A stretch of DNA of 64,000 nucleotides from Antiaris toxicaria (GCA_035233585.1 CP141157.1:51488001-51552000); one strand, 5' to 3'; numbered from the stretch's first letter, positions 10,560 to 24,700 are shown. Program-made: numbers and translations. The notes: a model not told the origin generated them from the letters alone.

Positions 10560-13500
10560 CATATCCACCGTATATATATATATATATATATATTCTAAAT
10601 TCACGTGTCAACTGTACAGTGAGTTGTGACAATACCGCAGAATGTCGATATTGTTAACATAACAAGAAAGTATTTAATGAATCAGATACGTTGCATCATT
10701 ATATTTGTATCAGATATATTATATCATGATATTTATTTGATTATTAATATTAATCATTCTAATCGTTTAAATAAATTAAAATTTATTAAAAAAGAAAATA
10801 ATAATAAAGAATTTAAAACATAATTGATATTAAGAAATTATCTAAATATCAATCATTCATTAAATAAGTATATTCAGTAAACATGATATGTGATATATCT
10901 GATCTATTAAATAATTTTTCTAAAAGAATATGTACTAATAAAAAGAGGTTTTTATGATCACGATCTACTTTTTATTAATGATAATATTTAATATTAATGA
11001 TATTCACCTACATAATATGTTTAAAAATGTAAAATTAAAATATATAAGTTTTGTGATTGTACATATGATTTAACGATAATATCATATATGATTCAATTTA
11101 AAGGTATAAATTTTGAATCCTATGCTCTTAAGTTCAAAGTATATATATATGTAACACGTTTTTTTTAAATTTTTTTTAAAGTAATTTAATTACATAATAA
11201 CCGTTACAATAATTTCCAAGTTTAATACCGTAAAATAACATAGTAATTAATATAGAATGTGGCATTCGGTTTGTAAAATATTCTTTATCTTTTTTTTAAA
11301 GTGTTTTATGTACTAATTATGTCTACAAAAATGAAGTAACAAAATGGCTACTTTTAAACACTCCTTCTAAAAATTAAACACGTTTAAACTTATTTGTAAA
11401 TTTAAACAAAATTTGAATTGCCGCCTATTTTCTTCCCTGTTTTGCCCTTCCTTTAAAAATAAATACTTCCCCTTAAAATTAATCTGTTTCCCCCTAAAAA
11501 AATTGTTTTTTTTTTTTTGTGATTACATTTTAAAATAAATTTTTCCTTTTTTAACGAAAAAACAATTTAACATTCTAATATGTATTAACGTTCCTCAATT
11601 CATGTTGGTTATTTTTATTTTTATGGAAAAGGTTGTGCCTTTGAGAAAACGTTTTCGTTGTTAGTTTTTCTTCTTCTTTTTCAATCTTTTTAAAGACCTT
11701 TTTTCTTCCTTCTTAATCCAGAAAACGATTCATTTGGCTTTTCATCTCCAGAAGTTTTTATCTACATGAAATTCTTCACAATTTTTTTTTTCATTACTTA
11801 TACTTTAATGAAAAAAGAATAAACGAAATATCAAAATAACAAGCTCATTCTTCGAATTGAAAGCTAATTATCAAAATGACAAGATCATTACATGTCGTTT
11901 CTTTTTATATTTTTAAAACATGGCACTTATTTAAAAGTGTACTCAAACAAGATATTTCATATGTTTAAAATTGAAACTAAACTACTAAAGTTCATCATTG
12001 CTTGTAGTTTAATAAAACAAAAATAAATGAAATATTAAAATGACAAGGTATTATCTCTGGTTATGTTGCTTGATTGTGGTTCAAAGCTAGATACAAATGG
12101 CTCCATGTAGGGCTTCTTAAGCTCCACCATTGTTGGTTGTATTTTTTTGAATACAACCTGCAAAAAGCAATAAAAACCTGTTTAATATGATAAATACTTA
12201 AAAATGATCTGATTAAAAATTAGACATGGTCAATATAATAATTGCATAAAAATGGTTCAAATGAAAAAAAGACCCGATCAATATGATAATGGCTTAAAAA
12301 AGAAGTAGATAAAAAATAAAAATGGTTAATACAATAACTGCTTAAAAAAAGAAAATGAATATACCCCGTCTTTAGGCAAAAAAAATCGGTCCTGCAGGCT
12401 TTTGAAACATGGCTACAAAGACGAAGTGTATTTCAAAATCCATGGTTACAATTGGCTTGTTGTTGCTATAGGATCTCAAATGTTCATGCTATTAAAGCGC
12501 ATGGGAATCCATGTTTGCGATAATGACTCGGGTGGAGTTTGGCCATTGTTCTATATTCATGTCAATAAACATAATTATAATGTCAATAAAATTAGCTACA
12601 GCCACTAAAATTGAAGGAAATAGAACAAAGTTAAAAGCAAAAGTAATGGTTCATTCATTATTACAATGACCAATTTAGATAAGGAAAACCAATAACCAAA
12701 CCAAAAAAAACAAACAAAACAAAACAAGCCCCAATAATCACAATATTGATACTGTAATTATTACAGTGATCACAATAGATTAGGAAGAAAAAATCCACAA
12801 ACTCAGAAACTAGATGATTTAAAAAAAATTTACATTGACAATAACTACTCAACCATTATAAAAATGACCAATTAATGTAAACAAACCAAAAAATAAAAAG
12901 AGCCAATATAAAAATGTCCAGGTTATTATCTCTTGTCATGCTTCATTTTCATACGCCCTTTTTTTCCTTCATTCACTATCATATTTCTTCATGTCCATTG
13001 GAATAAGGATTAAATAAATCATCTTATTCAATGAAATCAAATTTTAAGAATTAAATCAAATTTTAAGAATGAAATCAAATACTGTAAAAAGGATCAATCA
13101 ATAAAATAGTCAAAATTGTTCAGTTCCAAAAAAAAAAAAAGCTCCGAAATCACATCATGGAAGTATTATTATAATTTTGAACAATGTCAAAATCAAAAAA
13201 TCTTTTACCAAGCCTAAAATGAAATAGTCTCAAACAAAATAACACGACTTGAAAATTACATTAGTAAACTAATGATTTACAAGATCAACAATTATTTGTT
13301 TATGTGGTAAATAAATTATTTAACAAATAATAAATGATTTCTCAAAATTAGTAAATTAATAGTTTACCAAGTAAAAAAATGATTTGTCATATAAATTTAT
13401 CAAAATCAATAAATAAATTATTTACTAAATTAAAAAGTAATTTATCAAATAAATTTATCAAAATTTACACATAAAAAAGGGTTTTTGAAATTTTAAATTA

Positions 13501-15546
13501 TGATAAATTATAATTTACTAAAAATACATCATGTACTACCAGTTAAAACCATTTCCTTACCTCTTCTCCACATAAAAAAATGTGTGTTTTGGCGCAGCCT
13601 CCAAGAATGCGCGATTGGGGCCAGCCGCCGGTGGTTGCGGTGAGTCTCGTATTAACATTTCTGTTTTTGGGGTGGAATGTTTGATGAACCATTTGGAGCT
13701 TCATTGACGGTACAAAAACTTCGTTTCCTATTATTCCCCTATCATAGAACGCACAATATTTGGAGGCAATATATATGTATATATATTTTTAAATTAAACA
13801 TAAAAATTCAAATTAAAATTGTGCATGAAACCCATCACTCCGTTCAAACTGGCCATCCTGTCTACTAGAATAGGACCACTTCATTGCCCTCCTTTTTTCA
13901 GGTGGGTTTTCAATCCATCCCACTTTGTTTACAGGCGGGGGCGGTTATTAGTATGTAATTCAATTCATCACCTTTCCTTTTATATATATATATATATACT
14001 TTACAGTTTAGTGAACGTGTCTTTAAGTTTTGATTTCAAAAATAAACATTAAAAAACTTCCCAAATCTTGAATCATTCAACATTTATTCGTTGCCTTTTT
14101 CGTTTCCCTTGTCTCTCTATCTCTTTCACCCTCAAACTCTTAAGCCTCAAGCTCCTCTGTATGTGGGCGATTATAACTAATGCATCCAAAGGATTTAGTT
14201 TAGTCATGTCATTGTGAATTTGATAAAAACTCCTTGCCTTATTGTGTTATCTTTTATTTTTGCATCTTTTCAATCTAGGGACTATTGTCTACTTTAAGTC
14301 ACTAGGTTATTTCATCTTTAATATTGTTTCATTCCTTTTTTTTTTTCATGTTGTAATTCAATTCCTTCTCTCTTTTTAATAAAACTAGTATGGACACGTG
14401 CATTATACATGTTTTATATCTATTATTATTGTTAATAGCGTAGATTTTATAATTGATGTATATAAGTGTCTTTAGTTGAGTACGCATGCACGGATCTGAA
14501 AGTTAGAAATATTAAAAGATAGATAATCATTTATGTTATGGTAAGACAAAATTTAGTTTGTTTGTATAGTAAAAATAACAATAATTTGAGATGATGATAT
14601 GATATATTAAAAACATTATATATTACACAACATGCATATAATATTTTCAGAAGTAACATTACACTATTTATGATATTGTCAATGTTTATTGTATAAACTA
14701 CTTATGACATCAAGGTTTGTGATATGATGATATTGATATTGAAATAAAAGTTTGCATATTTTTTGAAAGGATAAGATAACTTTTCTTTTGTTTATAAAAT
14801 AAATAGTAATATAACAAAAACCTAAATGGAGTAGTAATCTATCAAATATGTGGTTTACATAAGTAGAAAATTATATATCCAAAAGTAGATATGTTGTCTT
14901 CATCCAATGGTTCATTGCATCATCAAATTCTTGGTCTTTTTTTTTTTTAAATTTTTTTCGGATGATCATCTGTTAAAAAAACTTGTAGTTTAAGCTGTGA
15001 CAAATTAAAGAAGAAAAATGTAATAAATTGAAAAATGGAATGAAAGTTACCCGCGGATCAATGAATAGCAAGTTTTGATACTTTGTGGTGCTATTTAGTC
15101 TTTTTTTTTTTTTGTAACTTTTTTAACAACAATTACTTTAGCAGTTCAATCAATTTCGCCAACTACAATCAGTTTATATTTTGCAATCATTGTTGTTCAT
15201 TTCTGCAATTACACGTGGAAGGAGAAATTTTGTAAGAATTTAAAAGTGAATGAAGAGAGAAATTATATACATCAGTTATGACTTTATCTTACATGCAAAA
15301 ATACATTTGATTGAATGGTTTCTATTTTATCCTCACATTATAACATCATACTTCATTGACCATAGACTAAAACAAATTGTTAAAATTTAAAGTCTTATAA
15401 CAAAATATGCAATTTTCAAGAGATAAAAATAATTTATTAAAAACGTTTTCTAAATAATTTTCCATATAAACAATTTGTTTAATGATGTGTTCAAATCACA
15501 TAAATCTACGATAATCAGGACAAAGTAAAAATAAAAAATAATGATG
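10560..15546. other. Gene-poor AT-rich stretch, about 5 kb
   Basis: No gene recognised. It starts with an (AT)n tract at about 10568-10592. Two less AT-rich islands stand out: 12060-12600, containing an open frame at 12402-12608 with no recognisable motif, and 13585-13690. A further (TA)n tract lies at 13981-13999. The sections 9400-9600 and 13260-13460 are dominated by short variants of aaataaattattt, simple-sequence-like decay rather than function. Confidence 0.5.
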
Positions 15547-16247
15547 ACGTTTGGTATTGATTTTGAAATGTTTTCTGTTTTCAAAAAAATTGAAAATGAG
15601 AATGTTTTAAAAACTGTATTGAGATCATTTCTGAAATTGTGTTTGATTATGTTTTCTGAGTGTATATTCTGAAAAACATAAAAATAAAATTTTGTTTGGT
15701 TATATATTTTGAAAAGTTATTTTATAAGTGAGTATCTTATAAATACATATTTATTTTTAATTTTAAAAAAATAATAAAAAATAAATTATTAGTCATAATT
15801 AAAAAATAAATAAACTTTGGTGGTAGATTTTGTAATGAACGCTAGTAGTGGAAGAGATTGGTGGTCTGAGTTCTAGGTGGCGGTAATGACTAGATTTAGA
15901 TCATAAGTAGATAGTCATCGTCGTGAGGGGACCGTCGTCATCATCACTAGCCCATGATCATTAGCTTTTATCGGAGATGGATGCCATCATTGGACATGAT
16001 CATCACTGATAATGTACAGACAAAAAGAAAAAGAGAGAGAGAGAGAGGAGATGGAGGGAGAAAACAAAAACAAAAAGTGAAAACAACTTTTTTTTTTTTC
16101 AAAAAATCTAAAAAAATAACATAATTGAAAACGATATTTTCAAAATCATTTTGAAAACATTAAATAAATGAACATTATTTTAGAACTATTTTCATTTTTT
16201 GTATTTTTAAAAATAAAAAATCATTCTCGACAACAAAAACAAATGCC
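15547..16247 (+). mobile_element. Family B non-autonomous element, hAT-like, copy 2
   Basis: About 700 bases. Left end acgtttggtattgattttg and the complement of the right end, ggcatttgtttttg, are imperfect inverted repeats. It is flanked by aatgatg at 15540-15546 and 16249-16255, a 7-base identical (8-base near-identical) direct repeat, which fits the 8-base target duplication of hAT transposons. The central part carries cgtcgtcatcatcac and gatggaggg words and a (GA)n tract; no coding frame. Shares order and wording with 19565-20156 and, inverted, with 1725-2393. Confidence 0.7.
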
Positions 16248-16798
16248 AAATGATGTCAATGACCAGCCTTTGGACTTACTCTCTGGCAATGTCTGCCTAA
16301 GGGTAGCAGACCATTTATTACTTATTTTTGGTGAAAGTACAGTTATAAACCAAACTAAACATGTATTAGTTTGGAGATTTTCAAATCAAATAAAACAATT
16401 TAAGGGATCAAAATCAAATCAGACCAAAATCAATTGTAATTTGTTTGATTTTTTTATTTAGTTTGAATTTACATTCGTCAACCTCTTCTTATTCATAAAT
16501 ATAATAGGGTCAATATATTAGTGTTTGTTTGGAACTCAGTTTGAGTTCCAATCAACATATTTTTAACAAACACGTACTTTGCATGTATAATATTGCAATG
16601 TGATGATTAATAATGTAAAATTTATAGATTGATGATGTTATATTTTTCTTTTGAAAAAATATTTATGGATTAGAAAAAAAAGAATATATAAGATAAAATT
16701 TACTAAATTACGAAATTCATTTTTTTAATTCATCGTTATTAATATTTTCTAATTGTTAAAAATAACTTTGACAAAATAATGTATTGGAGGATATATAA

Positions 16799-17058
16799 CC
16801 CTCCGTCTGTTTGACACGTTTAAATTTGAAAAATGAAAAATTTTTCATTCCAAGAAAAATGAACATTCATAAATTTTCGTATCTGAACATCCAACATTTT
16901 TCATTTTTGAAAAATGAAAAAAGAAATTTCTAAAAACAAAAAGTTTTCACCCACCCAAACAACTTTTCACTTTTAAAAAAAATTCCAAACAATTTTTTAT
17001 TTTTCATATCTAAAAATTTTCATTTTCCAAAAACAAACACCCTATCCAAACGGACCCT
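16799..17058. mobile_element. Family C MITE, copy 1
   Basis: About 260 bases. Opens ccctccgtctgtttgac and closes ccaaacggaccctaa, giving imperfect terminal inverted repeats (complement of the end: tagggtccgtttgg). The interior is a near-palindrome of gaaaaatgaaaa and ttttcattttt words. A related copy lies at 35322. Non-coding; would fold into a long hairpin if transcribed. Confidence 0.65.
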
Positions 17059-17410
17059 AAATGTATTTAAAACAACAATTTTGAAAATGAGAAATTTGAA
17101 TAAAAAATTATTTTAACACATGATGAGAAATATGATTTTTTGAGGAATTTAAAAACGAATATTATTGAAAAAGTAAAATTAAAAAAATTTTGAAGGAAAA
17201 AAAAAAAAGACAAACTGAGAAGGTTTAAAAGCAAAAAAGGAAAACAATAAAAAATAAAAAAATTAATAAAGAACTAGTTAAATGATATATTACAAGATTG
17301 TAATCAAAACATATTTTACAAATGTTGGTGATAGAGACAAAGTAGAAAATATATTTTGGAAATATATTTTACAAAACGTGATTTTTGGGAAAAGGCAAAA
17401 ATAAAGGGAA

Positions 17411-17443
17411 AAAAAAGAGGGGGGAGGGGGTGGGGGTGCGGTA
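17411..17443 (+). other. G-rich tract with G-quadruplex potential
   Basis: Within an otherwise A-rich region, runs of six, five and five G separated by single bases are followed by tgcgg (about 17419-17441). Three long G runs plus a GG pair could form a two-layer quadruplex. No gene is adjacent, so no role is claimed. Confidence 0.4.
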
Positions 17444-17672
17444 GGTGTAAAAGTAAAGAAAATGAGAAAGTGGAAAGGTTTTATATTATTTTAGATTAAA
17501 AAAGGCAAAAAAAAAACGAAAATGATAAAATATAGAAAATAATGGACAATGTTATCACCCACGTTATGTTTTCACAATTTAATGATTGTATTTATTTTAT
17601 TTAGTATTATAATTTTTTAATTTAATTTTAGTTATTATTTAATTATATAAAAAATTCTTTATATTTCTTAAG

Positions 17673-18527
17673 TAAGGGTTGCTGCCAACATATCAGGTTC
17701 GTGTCTGGTTGAAACCAACATGAATTTTTAAAATTATAACCCGAACACGATTTGTGACTTGTTGGGTCAAAAAAGATTCGACCTGACGGATTGGTGGGTT
17801 GACATGATGCGACCTGCATAACCTGCCAACTAGTGTGTTTTCAGGTTAGTTGACATGACACGACCCGTGAACTCGTGAACCCGCTGACTCATTGATCCGT
17901 CAGAAAAAAAGATGTCAAAAAAAAAAAAAAAAAGAAAGAAGACTTAGAAGAAAACGATTAAGGTATTAGGTTAGATTAAGATGCAATACTTCCATCTGAA
18001 AATGAAAATGAATTACTTATTTCTTTAGTCTAGTGACAAGTTCATCAAATTATTACAATACAATAAATGCTTAAAAAAATTATGGCTATTTTGTGTATTG
18101 ATTAATTATTAAAAATAAATTAGGAAATAAGTTAAAAAATTAAAAACTAACATGAATGAATATATATATGCAAGTAGTAGAGATAAAGTACAAGAGTTTT
18201 ACTTTTTTTCTTTTAGTCATTTTTCTCCCTTTGTCTAAAATCTTAATATATATAAAAAAAAAGTTCTTAAAATTCAACCACAATCATTAGTTTAGTTGAA
18301 ACATTATACTGCTAGATATTAAGGATGGATCCAATGCATGCATTACACTATGAGTTATTGCGGGTCAATTTTGTGTCGAACGGATTAATCTAAACCTTTT
18401 TTTTTTTTAATCGTGTCAGATGAATTCGACTTAAAACCAACCTGCACCCTTTTTTATCTTAAACCTGCATTTTTTCGTGTTGAGTTCATATCGTGTTATT
18501 GTGTTATGACCTGAATTGCTAGTCCTA
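17673..18527. mobile_element. hAT-like non-autonomous element, 855 bases, with target duplication
   Basis: Ends read taagggttgctgcc at left and, as complement, taggactagcaattcagg at right: imperfect inverted termini. Flanks ttcttaag (17665-17672) and ctcttaag (18528-18535) match at 7 of 8 positions, as expected for an hAT target duplication. Subterminal zones are rich in cgtgt, cacgacccg and cgaacacga words in both orientations, typical of transposase-binding repeats near the ends of such plant elements. No open frame; the middle is A/T-rich. Confidence 0.75.
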
Positions 18528-19564
18528 CTCTTAAGTAAAGTTACATTCCAAAAAAATTAATGTAAAATCATTTTTTAGCTACATAAATTTCTATTAAAAA
18601 TATATAAAAGTGTAAATGCTGTCAGTGAAACTGGGATCCATTGCCTCTTGACAAGGGAAAAGTTTTCTACCAATTTAACAACCCCTACAAACTTCTTCTT
18701 CTTCTTCTTCTTCCTTTTTTTTTTTTTAATTTTTTTTAATCAAAATACCCCTACATACTTCTGGCAACAACCAAAAAATAAAAAAGGAAAAAAAAATTTA
18801 CACACGACAACAATTTTGCAAAATAAGAGAACTAAAGAAATAATAGAGACAAATCAACAAACGACAGTCCAAAAAGACCGTTTTGGACATCGTCAATGGG
18901 AACAGTGGAAGTAAAGCTTGCTCTAATCGTTAGGATTCTCCATCCACTTGGCCATCTGATCTTCATCTGCCTCTAGCCATGCCCAAACCGCATATAAGTT
19001 AGGCGGTATGACTTGAGATTTTGAAATTTTTATTTTCTTTTAACTCGTTCATCACTCTAATTATCATCTTATGATAGAGTCATGTGAGTTAAATTATATT
19101 AATTTTGCTTGTATTTTTTCTATTTTACGAGGAAAAAAGAACCTAATTAACCAAGTCCATTTCCTTTAAAATTCAAATTTGTCATAAAAGTTATTTTTAG
19201 ATCATTAAATAATGAAGGAGATATCCAATTATTACAAAAGGAATTTGCTATATTAGGTTGAAAGAAAGAATTTATTCCATAAGTTGCAGTCCTTTTCTTG
19301 GGATATAATCTCTCTCTAGTGGTGAAAAATAGGAGTTAGACCTTAATAACTTTTCAATTAATCATCTCAAGTAAGCCTTCATCAATATAAAAGAGGATTG
19401 AGATAAGGAGGCCTTCGGGTAAAAGGGTTATGAGTTAGATTTTGCATAATTGCATTAATCTTCCTTTGTTATTTACAGATATAGATTAATTGAATGTGAG
19501 ATGTGCACATGCAAAAAATAAATAAATGAATAAATGAGAAACTAGAATTTTGAAAAAGATTGAT

Positions 19565-20156
19565 GGCGTTTGGTATTATTTTTATAATATTTTATATTTT
19601 CAAAAAAATAGAAATGAGAATGTTTTGAAAACTGTGCTGAGATTCTGAAACTGTATTTGATTATATTTTATGAGTGTATATTTTAAGAAACATAAAAATG
19701 AGACTTTATTTGGTTATTTTTTTGAAAACCTATTTCGTAAATAAGTATTTTATGAAAATATATTTATGTTTAATTTAAAAAAATAAATAAAAATAAATTA
19801 TCAGTCATTATTAAAAAAAAAACCTTTGGTGATGGAATTTACAATGAGGAGCAGAGGTGGAAGACATTGGTAGTTTGAGTCGATAGTCATCGTTGCGAGT
19901 TAAACATGATCGTCGTCACTAACACTACATAGACCGAAAGAGAAAGAGAGAGAGGAGAGGGATGGAGAAAATGAAAATAAAAAAATGAAAATAACTTTTT
20001 TTCATTTTAAAAAAACTTAAAAAAATAATATAGTTAAAAACAGTATTTTTGAAATGATTTTAAAAATATTGAATAAACAAATGTTATTTTGAAATTGTTT
20101 TCATTTCTATATTTTTAAAAATGAAAAATCATCATTAAAAACAAAACGAAACATCC
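19565..20156 (+). mobile_element. Family B non-autonomous element, copy 3
   Basis: About 590 bases. Starts ggcgtttggtattattttt and ends aaaaacaaaacgaaacatcc, whose complement ggatgtttcgttttg is an imperfect inverted copy of the start. The order of internal words (ttgattatatttt, gagtgtatattt, caaaccgg-free A/T run, cgatagtcatcgt, GA-rich tract, tttttaaaaatg) follows the 15547 copy. Flanking agattgat and taattgct agree at only 5 of 8 positions. Confidence 0.65.
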
Positions 20157-20609
20157 TAATTGCTTCTTCAGATTTAATTTTCTGTATGTTTGCCTTCTAT
20201 TTCTCTCTCCACTCAATTTCACGCTAGAATTGCCGCATGTTTTTGCCATTGTTGTCACTTGACAGCGTCCATGAGCAACCCACCAATTGCCAAAACCAAA
20301 TGAAAACAAGCCCCCTTGTTTAACAAATTTTAAATTTTGATGAGAGAAAATACTACCAAAAAAAAAAATGTTTGAATTATGTTTAGACAAATAAAACAAA
20401 CGGATGTTTTGTTAACTCTATAAGTTTTGTTTTCAAATTTTGAGGGGCTAAAATCTAAACAATTAATTTTTATTTATAATAAAAGTTTTACTTTTATTGA
20501 TGCATTATAAACTTATCATGTTTGGTAACTTTTAACTTTCATTTAACATACAATTTTGAATTGAGAATATAGAATAAGCAAATGTTTGGAGAAATAAAAA
20601 TAAACATGA

Positions 20610-20703
20610 CGTAAAGAATAACTCAACGATAATTTTACACTTGATTTTATTGTAAAGTGAAAGTTCGAAGCCCCCTATCTTAAACTAAAAAAAAAAAAAA
20701 GTA
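20610..20703 (+). repeat. tRNA-derived SINE-like fragment
   Basis: Contains a Pol III B-box-like word, aagttcgaagcc at about 20660-20671, about 50 bases after an A-box-like segment (gtaaagaataactcaacg), and ends in a 16-base A tract. That order, with a poly(A) tail, is typical of plant SINEs. Too short and decayed to be a tRNA gene. Confidence 0.4.
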
Positions 20704-21129
20704 AATTTATAATTGGATATATAAGTTGAATTTTTTGGATTTTAAATAGTGTGTCCTAAAATTTTTTTTAGGGTTTTAAATGAGATTATGTAATTTAAAA
20801 ATTTGTTGCATCAATAGGATCGATATTTTAAAATTTTTACCTCAACTAACGATGAAATGCCCATCACCCTCCTACAAAATGCATTATATCGTCAAATATT
20901 TTTAAATTTTGGGTGGGTCTTAATGCGAAAATAAAAAATTGAAACTCAAACTTACAAATAACAAAAATTTGAGACGCATAGTGCAAATTACCTTAAAAAA
21001 ATTCAGGGAGTGTTTGTGAAAAAATAAAAAGAAAAAAAAAACACAAAAAATAAAAAAAAGAAAATGGTTCAGCAGCTAACTAATAATTAGGGGGAAAAAT
21101 ATAATAAAAAACCCTAACAAGAGCCAACA

Positions 21130-21772
21130 CTTTCGACAGCCTCAATTTTGTACGAGAAAAGGCAAAGAAGAGACGGAGAGGAAGACGAATTATCCGTGAA
21201 TTTTATGAGTTAGATCCAACAATTTTTGGTATGTTTTAGCCCTAATTTCTTCTCTCCTTTTCTAGTTGTCAATGTCCTGGTTGATTCCTTTTCCCTTTTG
21301 TATTTCTCCGTTAAATTACTTTTAACGATTATAAAACCCGGCACTTAGAATTCTGGATAATAACATATATGTATATGCATATATATATGTGTATATATAT
21401 ATATACTTGGGGATGATTATTTCGGTGTTATTGGTAGAATCATGATTTCTGGAGAGAGACTGTTTTGGAGGATAATTTCTGGGTGTTTGGGAATTTCTGG
21501 AAATTTTAGGAGGATTTGCAGTTGTTGAAGGTTTGGTTTGGTATGGTTGGTTGGGGGAGGCAAAGGGTCAAAATTCATGGGAAAGTATTGGTTCTTGGTT
21601 CCTCACTGCCATAACCGTGTGTGTGTTTGTGCGTATTATTACAGGAAAAAAGAAAGAAAAGGAAAGGTTTTTCACATCCAATTCGATTCCATTCCATTCG
21701 ATTTGATTCCGTTCGATTCAGTCTTCTGAAAGGGTCATCCATCAGCGGCTCTCGAAAGGGGTTTTGCGAGAA
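21130..21772 (+). promoter_or_regulatory. SUA gene 5' leader with leader intron
   Basis: The leader appears to be split. A first non-coding exon ends at about 21229 before gtatgttttagc; the leader intron runs to ttattacag at about 21644; a second leader exon of about 130 bases (rich in attcgattc repeats) leads to the ATG at 21773. The leader intron contains an (AT)n tract near 21390-21405. The transcription start is not evident; gcaaagaagagacgg near 21160 looks transcribed. Confidence 0.5.
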
Positions 21773-24700
21773 ATGGATCCCGGTCGCTATGGTCTTCAGC
21801 CAGGATGGGATAATAACAGCGTAATTGCGGTTTTCCTCCTTAAAATAAAATCACACCTATATGGGATGATAATGCAAGAAATTATTAGGACCCCATGAGA
21901 TTGTCCAAAAATCCTTTTTTTTTTTTGGGCATCTCATCCTTAAAGAAAAATGAGGAAAAGCCATTGGGGGCAGTGAGGATATGGATTGGATTTGCCTAAC
22001 CCCATCATAAAATGATTGCTTTTTGTTGCTGACATAGCTTATTCTCTTCAATCCACAGGCTCTGGAGGGGTATGGTGCTGTTCATGAGCCAAACTTTCGG
22101 TGAGTGCTGGCCGTTGCTTTTCATGTTTGCTGCAGTGAGTTAGTTTGTTTTGTGTAGATCACGGGGATAATTTCTAGTCTTTTGGGTTAAATTATTCATG
22201 GTTGTGCATCGATAGTTTTCATTGGTAATTTGTGATTGTTCATTATTCTTTTATTGGTGAGCAAAATATCACATCTTTTATCCTTTCCTTTTTTGCCCAA
22301 TTTTATGTGCTTTGGCAGGATTGGTGGTTCGTATGATGAAAGGCGGTTTTTAGATGAAAGGTATTCAAGGGGTGACATATATCCAAGAAATACCTTCCAC
22401 CGTGACATTCTAGATAGGGATAACTATCCACCACCTCCTCCTGTTGGTATTTGGCCACAATCCCGAAGGCGAAGTTATGAAGATGAATTTTCAATTGATA
22501 GGGAACCAAGGCGACATGAAAAACAATATATTGACCATTCCTATCACGAGATGGATACTTTTCATGATCCTGAGATTGACGCAGTTCAGGAATTTGACAA
22601 GTTTCGGGATGGCTACCGAAACATTGATGATTATCGTGATCATGGATTTGACAAGTCTTCCAGGCTTGGCGGTCGTGATCGGGACGATTATGCACATGAT
22701 GATTATGACTATAGGTCGCGTGCTTCTCATCAAAACAGGGAGGATAGTCGTGAAAGGGATTATGAGTATGGTCGGCATAGTTATGATTCTGATTACGATA
22801 GAGGCAGTAGAAGAGATGGTAATTGGAGGAGGCGTGGGTCTCGGGATCGAGATAGGGATAGGGATCAAAGTCCTTATAGAAGGCATGACCGGGAAAGAGA
22901 TCAAAGCCCGTATAGAAGGCATGAACGCTCACGATCTCGAGGACGTGACGATTACACTAGATCAAGGTCCCCTCGAGGTCGAAGCCACGGCCGAAGTCAT
23001 CGAGAGGATAGCTCTGATGATGCTCGAAATGAAAGGATTGAGAAGCGACGGGACCGTGAAGAGAAGCGTCAACGAGAGCCTTATTCAGTTGTATGATTCA
23101 CTCTTATGTGTACTTGTTAATTGTCTCATTTGATTAATTGCATTATATGGATTTTTAATAATTGTTTTCTTTTGTAGGCGCCATCTGCCACTGTTGTTGT
23201 GAAGGGTCTTTCACAGAAAACGACAGAAGAAGATCTATATCATATCCTTGTAATGTCTTCCTTGATGTTTATGATTTTAATACTTTTAAGTTTAGCCATC
23301 ACTTGGTTGCTTGGTAACAACTTATATTTTGTCTATCAGGCTGAATGGGGCCCTCTTCGTCATGTTCGTGTGATAAAAGAGCGAAATTCTGGCATCTCAA
23401 GAGGATTTGCATTTATTGACTTCCTTTCTGTGGTACTTGTCTTTGAACCTTATTCATTGTTCTCTTTTCGATTTAATCATTAGAGTTTAAAACAAAGTAT
23501 TTTTGTCGGACAGGAAGCATCATGTGCTATGATGGACAAGTTGGGGGATGATGGTCTTGTTATTGATGGCAGGAAGCTTTTCTTTGAGTATAGGTATTCC
23601 CCCCCTCTTTCCTGATTGTTTTCTACTCATTTTGTTATTGTCGTTAATGTGTAACACATTGTTCTTTGTCAACATCCTTATTGTTGTGCATAGATGTGCA
23701 TGTATTACTCAGTTGTAGGAAATTAAGATGTATATTACTATTAGTCAATGCATAAAGACAGCTGCACAGATGTATTTTGTTTGTAAATTTTGCATAAATA
23801 TAACATTATTTCTTTTTTGTTTCTTGCACAAAAAAAAAAAAAACGTTAGTTGGATTTTTTTTAAAATGTAATTTTTAAGTAATAAATGAAAGTGTGATAT
23901 TTGGGGTCTGGACAGTGAATGCACTAGGTGAATTAGATGATTTACAAAATGGGCTTCTCCCAACTTTAAAAAAAAAAAAATGGAAACAAGGAATTGTGGA
24001 ATTCTTGCAAATTTTCAAAAGATCCTCAGTATTCTTTTAATGTTCATAATTCAAAATCATTAACAGGCTTGAGAGAGATCATTGCATAGCATTTAGAAAT
24101 AGGTAAAATCATTAACAACTAAATGTTTAACGAGTTTCTAACAATAAACAGTAGCGTAATCACAAGAAAGGTAGAGAAATCATTTTTTCACAAGTTTTCT
24201 CCCTTTTTGAATATCGTGACGATAACTTTCTGGTATACATTATATTTTAGACTTCTAAGTGAAGTTAATGATAAACATTTGTTGGTCATTTATCGAGATA
24301 GTTCACTTGGTCCCATTTGTCCACAGGATAGGAGATAATTGAGGAATTAATTTGAAGCTCAGATAGTGAGTGGCTTGTATATGAAATCTAAACTGTCAGC
24401 GAGTACATAGCTCGTAATAGTTTGTTCCATCGGTATTCTGGATATATTATGATGTACCTTTGCTGTAAGTTTAATTATAGGCACTTTCAATTACATTGTG
24501 ATGCAGTAGTAAGCCAACCGGGGGGGCCAGTGGATCATTTGGTCAAGAGGGTTCTGCAAAATCAGGCCATGTTAGCCATAAAAGCATTGCTGTACCATCT
24601 GATTGGATGTGCACTAGTTGCGGCTATATTAATTTTGCACGACGGACATCTTGCTTCCAGGTTCTTATTTTTTTTCATCAAAAAAATTTTTTTTTTGTGT

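Noticed and set aside
12402..12608. 68-codon frame in a less AT-rich island
   Set aside because: No recognisable motif, no splice-linked neighbours and no codon bias. Kept only as part of the intergenic description.
22303..22932. A 209-codon open frame on the minus strand within SUA exon 3
   Set aside because: It is the mirror of the low-complexity Arg/Asp/Ser-rich coding sequence; it lacks any motif, while the plus-strand frame is a conserved protein region.
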